The notes under the pieces are model-generated. The model saw only the letters and a list, made by a program, of their open reading frames with translations. It was not told the DNA's origin and made no database searches. Made by a program: the position numbers and the translations under genes. This document shows, one piece after another, positions 27,760 to 35,586 of a stretch of 64,000 nt of DNA; positions within the stretch are counted from its first letter, which is position 1; each line of letters begins with the position of its first letter. The stretch comes from Bacteroidota bacterium (lineage in GTDB: Bacteria > Bacteroidota > Bacteroidia > Bacteroidales > F082). The stretch is from positions 434,001-498,000 of the forward strand of contig JADJXJ010000003.1 of the NCBI GenBank assembly GCA_016715945.1, written 5' to 3'.

Positions 27760-27797
27760 GCCCCGCTGGGGCCTCTGATATTTCGCCCCTGCGGGGC
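27760..27797. repeat. Pair of GC-rich small palindromes, REP-like
   Basis: Two units, GCCCCGCTGGGGC (27760-27772) and GCCCCTGCGGGGC (27785-27797), are separated by 12 AT-rich bases. Each folds on itself, and the outer GCCCCGC and GCGGGGC can also pair with each other. This arrangement looks like the dispersed intergenic palindromes found in many Bacteroidota genomes; only one copy is seen in this window. Confidence 0.5.
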
Positions 27798-27867
27798 AAT
27801 GTTGATTGTGGGAGATGTGTTTTTTGCCGTATTCCTGATGGGCATTTCTTTTTTTTATCGAAAGGAG

Positions 27868-27875
27868 TACATTTG
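27868..27875 (+). promoter_or_regulatory. Candidate -7 element (TACATTTG) of the heme-binding protein gene
   Basis: Perfect TAnnTTTG, 23 bases before the ATG at 27899. No good -33 (TTTC at about the right spacing). Confidence 0.5.
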
Positions 27876-27898
27876 GCCTATCCAAAAACCATTCAACC

Positions 27899-28363
27899 AT
27901 GCGCAAATATGTCATCATTATTGCTATTCTGCTGGTCTTTGGCGCCATGCAGTTTGTTCGTCCCGAGCGCAACCTTGCCACAGTCGAAAGCCGATACGAT
28001 GTGTTTTACCTGACCGAGACCAATCCTGAACTGGTTCGCACAGTTAAAATGGCCTGCTACGACTGTCATTCCGATCGCACGACCTATCCCTGGTATGCCA
28101 GCGTTGCGCCGGTGTCGTGGATGATTGCCCAACACGTAAAGAATGGAAAGAAACACCTGGATTTTTCGCAGTGGACGGTTTATGACAAAGAAAAAAGATT
28201 GCACAAGCTGCAGGAAATCAAGGAGGTGCTTCAGCAGGCCGAAATGCCACCGGCAGCCTATCTTCTCATGCATAGCGAGGCCAAGCTCAGCGGAGCACAA
28301 CGCAGCATGATTATTCATTGGGCCGATTCTTTAAGTGCTCAGATACAGTTAAGCCTCAATTGA
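27899..28363 (+). CDS. Heme-binding domain-containing protein with CxxCH motif
   Basis: This 154-residue protein has an N-terminal membrane anchor or signal (MRKYVIIIAILLVFGAMQFV) and a single c-type heme site Cys53-Tyr-Asp-Cys56-His57, followed by SDRTTYPWYASVAPVSWMIAQHV...GKKHLDFSQW, the pattern of the bacteroidete Haem_bd domain. MPPAAYLLMH later in the chain could supply the distal ligand. It should sit on the periplasmic side of the inner membrane. Electron partners are not evident. The next gene, an M14 peptidase, starts 7 bases after the stop, so the two are probably cotranscribed. Confidence 0.88.
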   Translation: MRKYVIIIAILLVFGAMQFVRPERNLATVESRYDVFYLTETNPELVRTVKMACYDCHSDRTTYPWYASVAPVSWMIAQHVKNGKKHLDFSQWTVYDKEKRLHKLQEIKEVLQQAEMPPAAYLLMHSEAKLSGAQRSMIIHWADSLSAQIQLSLN

Positions 28364-28370
28364 AGCAGTT

Positions 28371-30980
28371 ATGAAGCGTTTAATGATATTTCTTCTGATG
28401 CTGGGTCTTTTTACGGAGGTCTTTCCGCAAAAGCTTACGACCCCGGAATCCTGGTTTGGTTTCCGCCCCGGCGACGATCGCCAGCTTTTCAGCTATGATG
28501 CCATGATTTCGTATCTGAAAAAACTTGAGCAGGAATCCGACAGGCTAAAGATGGTTACGATCGGGCGTTCGCCAATGGGTAAGGACATTTACATGCTGCT
28601 GATTTCCTCACCCGAAAACCTCAGAAACCTGGAAGAACTCAAGGCGATCAACCGGAGGCTAGCGCTCGAGACAGATATCCCGGCGGCGGAGCTTGAGTCA
28701 CTTATCAGCCGGGGGAAGGTGTTTGTAGTGGCTACCATGTCGATGCACTCCACCGAAGTGGGACCTTCCCAATCGGTACCCCTGATGGCTTACGAACTGG
28801 CTGTGACTTCCGATCCGCAACAGTTGAAATGGCTCGAGAACACAGTAGTGATGATTGTGGCAAGCCACAACCCTGACGGAATGGATATGGTGGTTGACCA
28901 TTACAACAAATACAAAGGCACAAAATACGAGCGCAGCCAGATGCCCGGGGTATATCACAAATACATTGGTCACGATAACAACCGCGATTTTGTGATGCTT
29001 ACGCAGGAAGATACCCGGGCCATCAGCCGCCTGTTCAGCCACGAATGGTTTCCGCAGGTGATGGTCGAGAAGCATCAGATGGGAGCTACGGGGGTGCGTT
29101 ATTTTGTGCCCCCACCTCACGATCCGATAGCCGAAAACGTGGATGCCGGACTGCTCAACTGGATGGGTGTTTTTGGTGCGGCCATGATGAAGAGGATGAC
29201 AGCCGACAGCCTGAAAGGTGTGACCCAGCGCTATCTTTTCGACGATTACTGGCCAGGACATACAGAAACTTGTCTGTGGAAAAATACCATAGGGATGCTT
29301 ACGGAGGCGGCATCTGTGCACCTTGCCTCGCCGGTTTATGTGGAGCCTCAGGAGATTGGCGTGATCGGGAAAGGGCTTGGCGAGTATAAGAAAAGCATCA
29401 ACATGCCCGATCCCTGGCCCGGAGGGTGGTGGCGATTGTCGGACATAGTGAGGTACGAGATCAGTTCGATGTGGGCTATGGTCGAAACGGCTGCACTCCA
29501 CCGTGAACGCCTGCTGCGCTTCAGGCACGATATCACTGTCAAGATGGTGGAAACCGGACGCACAAAGCCTCCATATTATTATGTTTTGCCGCCCACACAG
29601 AATGATCCTGGTGAACTGACCTTTCTTGTTGATTTGCTGCGCTCGCACGGAGTGCGCACTTTTGTTACAAGCTCGGAAGTGCGTCACGGAAATATGATTT
29701 TCCCTGAGGGCAGCGTAGTGGTGCCTCTTGCCCAGCCGTTCAGGGCATTCATCAAAGAAGTGATGGAAAAGCAGGAATTCCCTGTGCGAAGGTATGTACC
29801 AGGTGGTGAAATTATCCGTCCCTACGACATCACCTCGTGGTCATTGCCATTGCATCTTGGGCTGGAATGCCACGAGCTCAACCAGCGAAACGCCGACCTG
29901 GAGGCGAGTTTGAGCGAGGTGGAAAAGTACAGGCCCGCAACCTCCGTTGCTCCCGGATACTGGGGACTGGCACTAAGTCCATCGCAGAACACCAGCTATC
30001 AGCTTGTATTTGGTTTGCTTTCGGCAGGCAAGGCTGTGCACCGTGCCGAAGCGGTGTTCGAAACAGATGGCAGACAGTTGCCGGCCGGAACTTTTGTGGT
30101 GGAATCGGCTGCTTTGAAAGGCACAGAGCTTCCTGATGGACTCGTGCCGATCGTGTTGCACTCGAAGCCTGCCGCAGAGCTAAAGAAGCTGAAAGCGCCT
30201 GCGATCGGACTGGTCGAAACCTGGTTTCACGACATGGATGCCGGCTGGACGAGATATATTTTCGATACTTATGGGATCAAGTATAAGCTATTCCGGCCGG
30301 CTGATCTTGCAACTGGGGTCCCGGCGGGCATTGAGGTCCTGGTATTTCCTTCGGCCTCAAAAAATGTGTTGCTCGAAGGACGGCAGGGCGAGGGTGCAGC
30401 TGCTCCACCGGCCAATTTCCCCCCGGGTTATGCCCGCGGCATGGGAAAAGACGGCCTGAACAAATTGATGGAGTGGGTCGATCAGGGCGGTGTGGTATTG
30501 AGCTGGGGCGCTTCGGCCGCCTTGTTCGAGGGCACGCATACTATTGCATCAGGCGGAGCAAAAGAAGACTTCAGATTGCCATTTCGTAATGTAGCAGACG
30601 ACTTGATCAAACAAGGTCTTTACGTGCCAGGAACATTGATGCAGCTGAATGTAATTGAAAATCATCCGCTTACGTTCGGTATTTCCCGAAACCTGAACGT
30701 GTTTACCCGCGGCGAGCCGGTCTTTGCCACGTCACTGCCTGCGCTGGATATGGAAAGGCGGGTTATTGGCGCCTATGCAAAATCGAATCTCGTGCTCAGC
30801 GGGTACGCCCAAAAGGAAGAATTGCTTGAGGGCAAACCTGCGGTTGTCTGGATGAAAAAGGGCAAAGGGCAGGTAGTGGTCATGGGGTTCAACCCACAGT
30901 TCAGGGCCAACACCAGGGGCAGTTTCAAACTGCTTTTCAACGGGTTGTTGCTCGGACAGTCAACAAATCAGTTATATTAG
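28371..30980 (+). CDS. Secreted M14-family zinc carboxypeptidase
   Basis: It has 869 residues with a signal peptide (ends EVFPQ about residue 20). The peptidase M14 domain shows zinc ligands His126 and Glu129 in MHSTE, HNPDG near 166-170, HDNNRDF near 201-207, third ligand His235 in KHQMG, and the catalytic Glu312 in TEAAS. The C-terminal half (about 400-869) has no catalytic motif I recognise; it includes a ThuA/GATase-like fold segment with LNKLMEWVDQGGVVLSWG and is common in large bacteroidete M14 proteins. It likely trims peptides in the periplasm or at the surface. It sits in an operon with the heme-binding gene upstream and a lipoprotein 4 bases downstream. Confidence 0.88.
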   Translation: MKRLMIFLLMLGLFTEVFPQKLTTPESWFGFRPGDDRQLFSYDAMISYLKKLEQESDRLKMVTIGRSPMGKDIYMLLISSPENLRNLEELKAINRRLALETDIPAAELESLISRGKVFVVATMSMHSTEVGPSQSVPLMAYELAVTSDPQQLKWLENTVVMIVASHNPDGMDMVVDHYNKYKGTKYERSQMPGVYHKYIGHDNNRDFVMLTQEDTRAISRLFSHEWFPQVMVEKHQMGATGVRYFVPPPHDPIAENVDAGLLNWMGVFGAAMMKRMTADSLKGVTQRYLFDDYWPGHTETCLWKNTIGMLTEAASVHLASPVYVEPQEIGVIGKGLGEYKKSINMPDPWPGGWWRLSDIVRYEISSMWAMVETAALHRERLLRFRHDITVKMVETGRTKPPYYYVLPPTQNDPGELTFLVDLLRSHGVRTFVTSSEVRHGNMIFPEGSVVVPLAQPFRAFIKEVMEKQEFPVRRYVPGGEIIRPYDITSWSLPLHLGLECHELNQRNADLEASLSEVEKYRPATSVAPGYWGLALSPSQNTSYQLVFGLLSAGKAVHRAEAVFETDGRQLPAGTFVVESAALKGTELPDGLVPIVLHSKPAAELKKLKAPAIGLVETWFHDMDAGWTRYIFDTYGIKYKLFRPADLATGVPAGIEVLVFPSASKNVLLEGRQGEGAAAPPANFPPGYARGMGKDGLNKLMEWVDQGGVVLSWGASAALFEGTHTIASGGAKEDFRLPFRNVADDLIKQGLYVPGTLMQLNVIENHPLTFGISRNLNVFTRGEPVFATSLPALDMERRVIGAYAKSNLVLSGYAQKEELLEGKPAVVWMKKGKGQVVVMGFNPQFRANTRGSFKLLFNGLLLGQSTNQLY

Positions 30981-30984
30981 CCAC

Positions 30985-31416
30985 ATGAAAAGATTAGCTT
31001 TCCTTGTTACGCTGGCCATTGCCCTGCTGATGCCTTCATGCAAAAGCGGCAAATCTGCCATTCAGTCGCTCCCCCAGCCGGTAGCTGAGGATCACTCAGG
31101 GGGTGATTATGTGTTTCCCGAAGGCTTTTACTACGCATTTGACTTTGAAGGTAGTCAGGGCAATGGCTTTGAGCTGGAAGAAGCTGTAAAGGCGCTTAGC
31201 ATCAACAAGTTTCGTCCTGTGGAACTTTGGTACAAGCCTGGTTCGTCATCCTGTGTGCCTCCGGGAAGCGATATGGCCATGACAGTGATGGTGGAGCCGG
31301 TATTGTTGTTGCGTTTCACGAAAAAGCAAGCCGGTATCGAAAGGCTTGGCTATCAGGCTGTAGAACAGCCTTCGGCCGGCAGCTGTGCCTATGTGGTCAG
31401 GCGCTACCGCTTTTAG
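30985..31416 (+). CDS. Unknown lipoprotein
   Basis: A 143-residue protein with a lipobox LLMPSC (Cys19). The mature part has Cys residues in SSSCVPPG and SAGSCAYV and the stretch PVELWYKPGSSSC. I do not recognise a family. It begins 4 bases after the M14 peptidase stop, so it belongs to the same transcript, and its last four bases overlap the end of the convergent rhomboid gene. Confidence 0.7.
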   Translation: MKRLAFLVTLAIALLMPSCKSGKSAIQSLPQPVAEDHSGGDYVFPEGFYYAFDFEGSQGNGFELEEAVKALSINKFRPVELWYKPGSSSCVPPGSDMAMTVMVEPVLLLRFTKKQAGIERLGYQAVEQPSAGSCAYVVRRYRF

Positions 31417-32144
31417 CTGTTTTTCTTTCTGATGTGGTAAATCACATCCAGGCTGTCGCGATCGGGTTCGGGCACCTGCCAATATGGCTTTTGTGTGTCG
31501 TCATCGGTGCTTTCCGCGGCAGGGGATTCGTCATTTTCCTCTTCGGGTTCGAGTTCCCAGGAGTATTTTCGTCTCTGCGGGCCGTCGGTACGGTAGTAGA
31601 GTGCGAGCATGATGCCGCTGATGCCGCCAAATAGGTGCGACTCCCACGAGATGTTTTTTTGAGGAAGGAAATCGGGAAAAACACCCCATACCATTCCGCC
31701 GTAGAGAAATACGACGATCAGCGAAACTGCCATGAGCCTTGTGTCGCGCCGGAGCAGCCCGCTCACAAACAAAAAGGCAGCAAGGGCATAAATTAGTCCG
31801 CTGGCGCCAATGTGCACCCCGCCACGTGCACCCGTCCAAACCCAAAATCCGGTTACCAACAGGCTCAGGGCCAGAATTTTCCATGCCAGCGGTTTGTAAA
31901 AGTAAAACAATGCAGCCCCCAGAACCAGCATGGGGATGGTGTTGGCGCCCAGATGTTTCCAGTCGGCATGCAGGAAAGGGGCCAGTAGAATACCGGGCAG
32001 GCCTTCAGGCTTGAGGGGATGAATGCCCAGAAATGTGAGACTGATCCCGGAGAGCTGTGTGAACAAATGAATGGACCACATCAGCACCACCATCAAACCC
32101 GGAAACAGGAAACTACGCAGGATCATTTTTTCTTCAGGTCGCAT
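31413..32144 (-). CDS. Rhomboid-family intramembrane serine protease
   Basis: 243 residues with six or seven membrane segments. The catalytic Ser115 is in HIGASGLIYA (GxSG motif) and the catalytic His170 in SWESHLFGGISGIML, preceding the GG/GxxxG helix-packing motif. HLGANTIPM (His64 and Asn68) provides the oxyanion-side residues of helix 2. It cleaves substrate helices within the inner membrane; targets are unknown. A charged cytoplasmic tail rich in Glu and Asp follows (EPEEENDESPAAE). The ATG at 32144 is the first plausible start. It is convergent with the lipoprotein gene. Confidence 0.92.
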   Translation of the reverse strand: MRPEEKMILRSFLFPGLMVVLMWSIHLFTQLSGISLTFLGIHPLKPEGLPGILLAPFLHADWKHLGANTIPMLVLGAALFYFYKPLAWKILALSLLVTGFWVWTGARGGVHIGASGLIYALAAFLFVSGLLRRDTRLMAVSLIVVFLYGGMVWGVFPDFLPQKNISWESHLFGGISGIMLALYYRTDGPQRRKYSWELEPEEENDESPAAESTDDDTQKPYWQVPEPDRDSLDVIYHIRKKNS

Positions 32145-32220
32145 GGCGTGCCGGATTTTTGTTGGCCAAAGTTATCAAATCTGCCTCTTTTTTTAGTTTT
32201 ATGGCATGTTTTGTGCTTTT

Positions 32221-32241
32221 TTATGAATGACTCAATCATAA
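32221..32241 (+). promoter_or_regulatory. Near-perfect palindrome just upstream of the Crp/Fnr gene
   Basis: TTATGA-N9-TCATAA, with inner TGA-N-TCA halves also symmetric, so 18 of 21 positions fit dyad symmetry. It ends 4 bases before the ATG at 32246. Position and symmetry fit an operator, possibly autoregulatory. Confidence 0.45.
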
Positions 32242-32245
32242 GAAA

Positions 32246-32839
32246 ATGAATGACAAATTATCAAGCTCCGACACTATAAAAATTACTTTAAGCAAAATTT
32301 CCCCTATTACAAAACAAACAGCTATTGCTCTTGCATCTGCGACAGAAATTAGAACATTAGAAAAAGACACTTTAATTGAAACCTCAGGACAGCAGGTAAA
32401 ATATCAATTTGTAGTTTTAAAAGGTATTATCAGGAAGTTTTTAACCAATGTAAGAGGGGATGAATTTACGACCGATTTTTTCCTTGCAAACCAAGCCATT
32501 ACCCCTGCTCTGTTGAGAAGTGTTGATTTCATGTCTTTTGTAAATCTGCAAGTAATTAGCGATAAAGCTACAGTAATGTTTTTTTCTAACAAAGAGATGG
32601 AAGCTACCATGCAAGGTAACAAAGACTTAGAAGCATTTGGTTTTAAAGTAATGATGCAAGACGCTTTTAAAAGGGCGGAAAGAGAAAAGATATTACTAAC
32701 CGCTTCGGGAATTGAAAAATTGGAATGGTTTAGAAAGAACTATCCCAAGCTCGAAAATGAAATCCCACACTACTATATTGCTTCTTTTTTAGGATTAACG
32801 CCAACTTCGCTAAGTCGATTACGAGGCTCCAAAAAATAA
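32246..32839 (+). CDS. Crp/Fnr-family transcriptional regulator
   Basis: This 197-residue protein has a cyclic-nucleotide-binding-like N-terminal beta roll (ALASATEIRTLEKDTLIETSGQQVKYQFVVLKGIIRKF) and a C-terminal helix-turn-helix (EIPHYYIASFLGLTPTSLSRLR), where IASFLGLTPTSLSRLR fits the recognition helix of bacteroidete Crp/Fnr proteins. It has no Cys cluster for an Fe-S centre and no canonical cAMP-binding RS motif that I can see, so the effector is unknown. It is strikingly A+T-rich compared with genes on either side. It precedes a lipoprotein hydrolase and an outer-membrane protein gene that share this composition. Confidence 0.82.
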   Translation: MNDKLSSSDTIKITLSKISPITKQTAIALASATEIRTLEKDTLIETSGQQVKYQFVVLKGIIRKFLTNVRGDEFTTDFFLANQAITPALLRSVDFMSFVNLQVISDKATVMFFSNKEMEATMQGNKDLEAFGFKVMMQDAFKRAEREKILLTASGIEKLEWFRKNYPKLENEIPHYYIASFLGLTPTSLSRLRGSKK

Positions 32840-32929
32840 CTTAAATCTTCATTTCTTGCCAAATGTAAATGATGTTCTATATTTTAATACAGAACTTTGC
32901 CAAGGATACAAACTCACAAATTTGATAAT

Positions 32930-33907
32930 ATGAAATGGCTTTTTGTAATAATAGCTTTTTTTCTCCATGGTTGTGCGAAGATAGACGACATTGGAGTACT
33001 TGTTCCGCCTACGGTTTACCAAGACCCAAATTTGCCAAGTGTAATTGTGAACGTGTCAGGTCGGCAACGACTTATCCACGTAAGAACATTTGGTAATCCG
33101 ACTAATCCGCCTTTGTTTATCCTTCACGGCAGTTTTACCGACACCCGACCCTACCGAAATATTTGCGAAAGTCTTGCCGATAAGTATTATGTAGTGATTT
33201 GGGACCAAAGGGGCTGCGGCTTGTCGGAACGAATCACCGAAGATGAGTTTACCCTTCAAACAGCCCTTGATGAAATAAACGAAATGAAAAACATTTACGC
33301 CCCAAACCAAAAAGTTACCGTCATTGGACAGTCTTGGGGTGGTGGTTTGGCCACATTTTACACATCAAAAAATCCAAATAAAGTTGAACAACTGTTGCTC
33401 ATTGAGCCAATGCCCCTGACAGGCGATGATATGCAAAAGTTGTTCAAAACCATTGTTGAGTTTAGGTATGACAACGGCACTTGGAACAATTTGGCAAGAC
33501 ACGGGCAAGTCATCAGCCCCAAAGACCACGAGCAAATTGACTATCGGGCAATGATGATCTTGAGAAGCACCATGACTACAGGCTACCATTGTGACGGTAA
33601 CAATCCGCCCCCCTGGCAAGTGCATAGGGTTGGGGGATTTGTGGAATACGTTCGCAACAAAAGACTTGGAAACCCAATCTCAGGTTTTACCTACAACTTC
33701 ACAGATGGCATTCAAAATTATCAAGATACTGTTTTAATTCTAGGTGGTTCTTGCAGTTCATTGGGTTATGAAATGCAAAAGCAGTATTCAAGACCACACT
33801 TCGTAAATGCAGAAGTCGTTGAAATTAGGGATGCAGGTCATAGAATGAATATGGAAAAATTTGATGAAGTAATGGCAGCCATCAAATCATTTTTAAAAGC
33901 GTATTAA
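32930..33907 (+). CDS. Alpha/beta hydrolase lipoprotein
   Basis: From ATG 32930 it has 325 residues with lipobox AFFLHGC (Cys about residue 15), so it is membrane-anchored on the periplasmic or outer side. The alpha/beta hydrolase fold shows oxyanion motif HGSFTD, WDQRGCGLS, nucleophile elbow GQSWGG and the catalytic His region DAGHRMN near the C-terminus. The WDQRG and GQSWGG motifs resemble proline iminopeptidase-like (S33) enzymes, but a lipid-anchored export form is less usual. A TTG at 32897 is in frame but would spoil the lipoprotein signal. The gene is A+T-rich, 3 bases from the next gene, and lies in the same island as the Crp/Fnr gene. Confidence 0.82.
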   Translation: MKWLFVIIAFFLHGCAKIDDIGVLVPPTVYQDPNLPSVIVNVSGRQRLIHVRTFGNPTNPPLFILHGSFTDTRPYRNICESLADKYYVVIWDQRGCGLSERITEDEFTLQTALDEINEMKNIYAPNQKVTVIGQSWGGGLATFYTSKNPNKVEQLLLIEPMPLTGDDMQKLFKTIVEFRYDNGTWNNLARHGQVISPKDHEQIDYRAMMILRSTMTTGYHCDGNNPPPWQVHRVGGFVEYVRNKRLGNPISGFTYNFTDGIQNYQDTVLILGGSCSSLGYEMQKQYSRPHFVNAEVVEIRDAGHRMNMEKFDEVMAAIKSFLKAY

Positions 33908-33910
33908 ACG

Positions 33911-34648
33911 ATGAAGAATATATTAGTTATTTGCGTTTTATGTCTTTGCTCTGTGACAGATACATACGCCCAAAACTACTTTGGCTTGCTCAATGAAGGC
34001 AGGCATATTATTTCCGTAGGCTCAAATGCAAATCCACATCTTAATGCCAATGCCGATTATTTCTATGGATTTGACAATCAAGGTAAATTCATGGAACGCT
34101 ACGGTTTTTACGCACAAGCCAACTTTCCGATATTTTCACAAAAAGGGTTTGATTTTGATTTTCGCATTGGTGCGGGTGCTTTGGTTTCATTTTCAGATAA
34201 GTTCAGGTCAATTGCAGGACTGGGTTGGAATATTTCAAGAACGGAAGATTTGAATGGACGATATTTCAATTCGGGGTTCAAAATAGAGATCCTTCCCGGA
34301 TACTACGGAAATAAATGGGTTTTTACCCCACATCTTTCACTGAATTATCAACCTTGGATAAACATCAAACACAGTGAATATGCTATTGATGCGTTTCAGG
34401 ATTTATATCCAAGCAATGATGGAAAATATAAAGTGCCAAAGGACGGCTGGTTTTACCAAAATAATATTACACTACAAACAGGACTTGGGATTGCATACTT
34501 TCAACCCAATTGGCACCTCAACCTAACAGCAGGATTTCAGCATCAACCCAACAGACTTGGGCTAATTGCCTTTCCTGATGTCGGCACTTTGCCATTTTAT
34601 GGTGGGGTAAACTTTGGATATTCAATACCTCGGAACAAAGGAAATTAG
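33911..34648 (+). CDS. Predicted outer-membrane beta-barrel protein of unknown function
   Basis: 245 residues: signal peptide (LCLCSVTDTYAQ, cleavage about residue 21) and a chain of alternating hydrophobic strands with many aromatic residues (HIISVGSNANPHL, FDFDFRIGAGALVSF, WHLNLTAGFQHQPN). It ends PFYGGVNFGYSIPRNKGN, without a clean terminal Phe. This suggests an 8-10-strand barrel. I recognise no family. It starts 3 bases after the hydrolase stop and is probably cotranscribed with it. Confidence 0.62.
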   Translation: MKNILVICVLCLCSVTDTYAQNYFGLLNEGRHIISVGSNANPHLNANADYFYGFDNQGKFMERYGFYAQANFPIFSQKGFDFDFRIGAGALVSFSDKFRSIAGLGWNISRTEDLNGRYFNSGFKIEILPGYYGNKWVFTPHLSLNYQPWINIKHSEYAIDAFQDLYPSNDGKYKVPKDGWFYQNNITLQTGLGIAYFQPNWHLNLTAGFQHQPNRLGLIAFPDVGTLPFYGGVNFGYSIPRNKGN

Positions 34649-34840
34649 AAAAACAGCACATCCTAAGTTTGCCGGAATGGGGGCCGGCGTTATACAATTT
34701 AAAATCTGGCTGCTAACATACTATTGTGTTGGTTGACAGTTTAATTTTCAAAAATCCCCCAATGCACCAGGCGTTGAAACGTTGGATGTGGATGCAACCA
34801 TCGGGCCAAACGGTTGTCGTTATTTCAAAACCTACATACA

Positions 34841-35515
34841 ATGAACCTGAAAAAATTATCAGCTACGATTTTTGCCTGTGTGTTTTTTGCACAGCTTACA
34901 AGCGCGCAGAGCAACAGTTCATCTTTATCCAACGGCAACGGCGGATTTGGGGGTATCTTGTACGATATCAGCCCTATGATGGGCACTACGGGTATTGTTC
35001 AGGGAGGCGGTGGCGCTTATCTGAGGAACAATTTTTTCATTGGTGGCTACGGGATGGGATTGGTCACCAACCATTACAAGGCGCTCAACTACAAACATCC
35101 CGACGACAATTCGGTCAATGGATGGAATTATGGAGGCGACCCGGTGCAGTTCAGTTATGGCGGGTTGTGGCTGGGCAAGATTTTCCCCTTGAAAAACGAA
35201 CTAAGCCTCTCAGCCTCAGGCATGTTTGGCTGGGGAAGTGCGGGCTGGAAACCTGTGATGTCCGACAGGCGCCGGCAAAAGCTCTACCGCATTGAAGAAA
35301 ACATTTTTGTGATGCAACCCAGGGTGGTGGCAACTTATCAGCCACTCAGGTGGATGCGGCTTGAGGCCGGACTTTCGTACCGCGCCGTATTTACCTCCAA
35401 CAAGCAGTTTCTGGATGTTTCCGGTCCCGGTGCACCTCGCTTCCGCAACTTTTTCGAGTCGGGCGATTTCTCTGCACCCTCATTCAGCTTCGGCATCATG
35501 TTTGGTGCGTTTTAA
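34841..35515 (+). CDS. Unknown outer-membrane protein, Gly-rich
   Basis: 224 residues from ATG 34841 with a signal peptide ending LTSAQ, then a serine/glycine-rich segment (SNSSSLSNGNGGFGG) and a compact barrel-like region with alternating strands (YLRNNFFIGGYGMGL, LSLSASGMFGWGSAG, RLEAGLSYRAVF, FSFGIMFGAF with terminal Phe). A conserved-looking GGGGAYLRNNFFIGGYG motif is typical of small bacteroidete proteins annotated as hypothetical. Composition returns to the window norm here, marking the end of the AT-rich island. Function unknown. Confidence 0.65.
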   Translation: MNLKKLSATIFACVFFAQLTSAQSNSSSLSNGNGGFGGILYDISPMMGTTGIVQGGGGAYLRNNFFIGGYGMGLVTNHYKALNYKHPDDNSVNGWNYGGDPVQFSYGGLWLGKIFPLKNELSLSASGMFGWGSAGWKPVMSDRRRQKLYRIEENIFVMQPRVVATYQPLRWMRLEAGLSYRAVFTSNKQFLDVSGPGAPRFRNFFESGDFSAPSFSFGIMFGAF

Positions 35516-35586
35516 ATTTTTAAAATCATTCCGGCAAACCTTTTGAGCCCCCTTTTGTTTCCTATACCACTGTTCAAGAATCACAT

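Noticed and set aside
28698..29687. 329-codon minus-strand frame opposite the M14 peptidase
   Set aside because: Shadow of a peptidase gene with all catalytic residues in place on the plus strand.
34650..34740. Possible integron attC site at the end of the AT-rich island (GCCGG/CCGGC hairpin followed by GTTATAC)
   Set aside because: Only a 5-bp stem and one GTTRRRY-like core are present; the matching RYYYAAC core and the paired inner boxes are missing.
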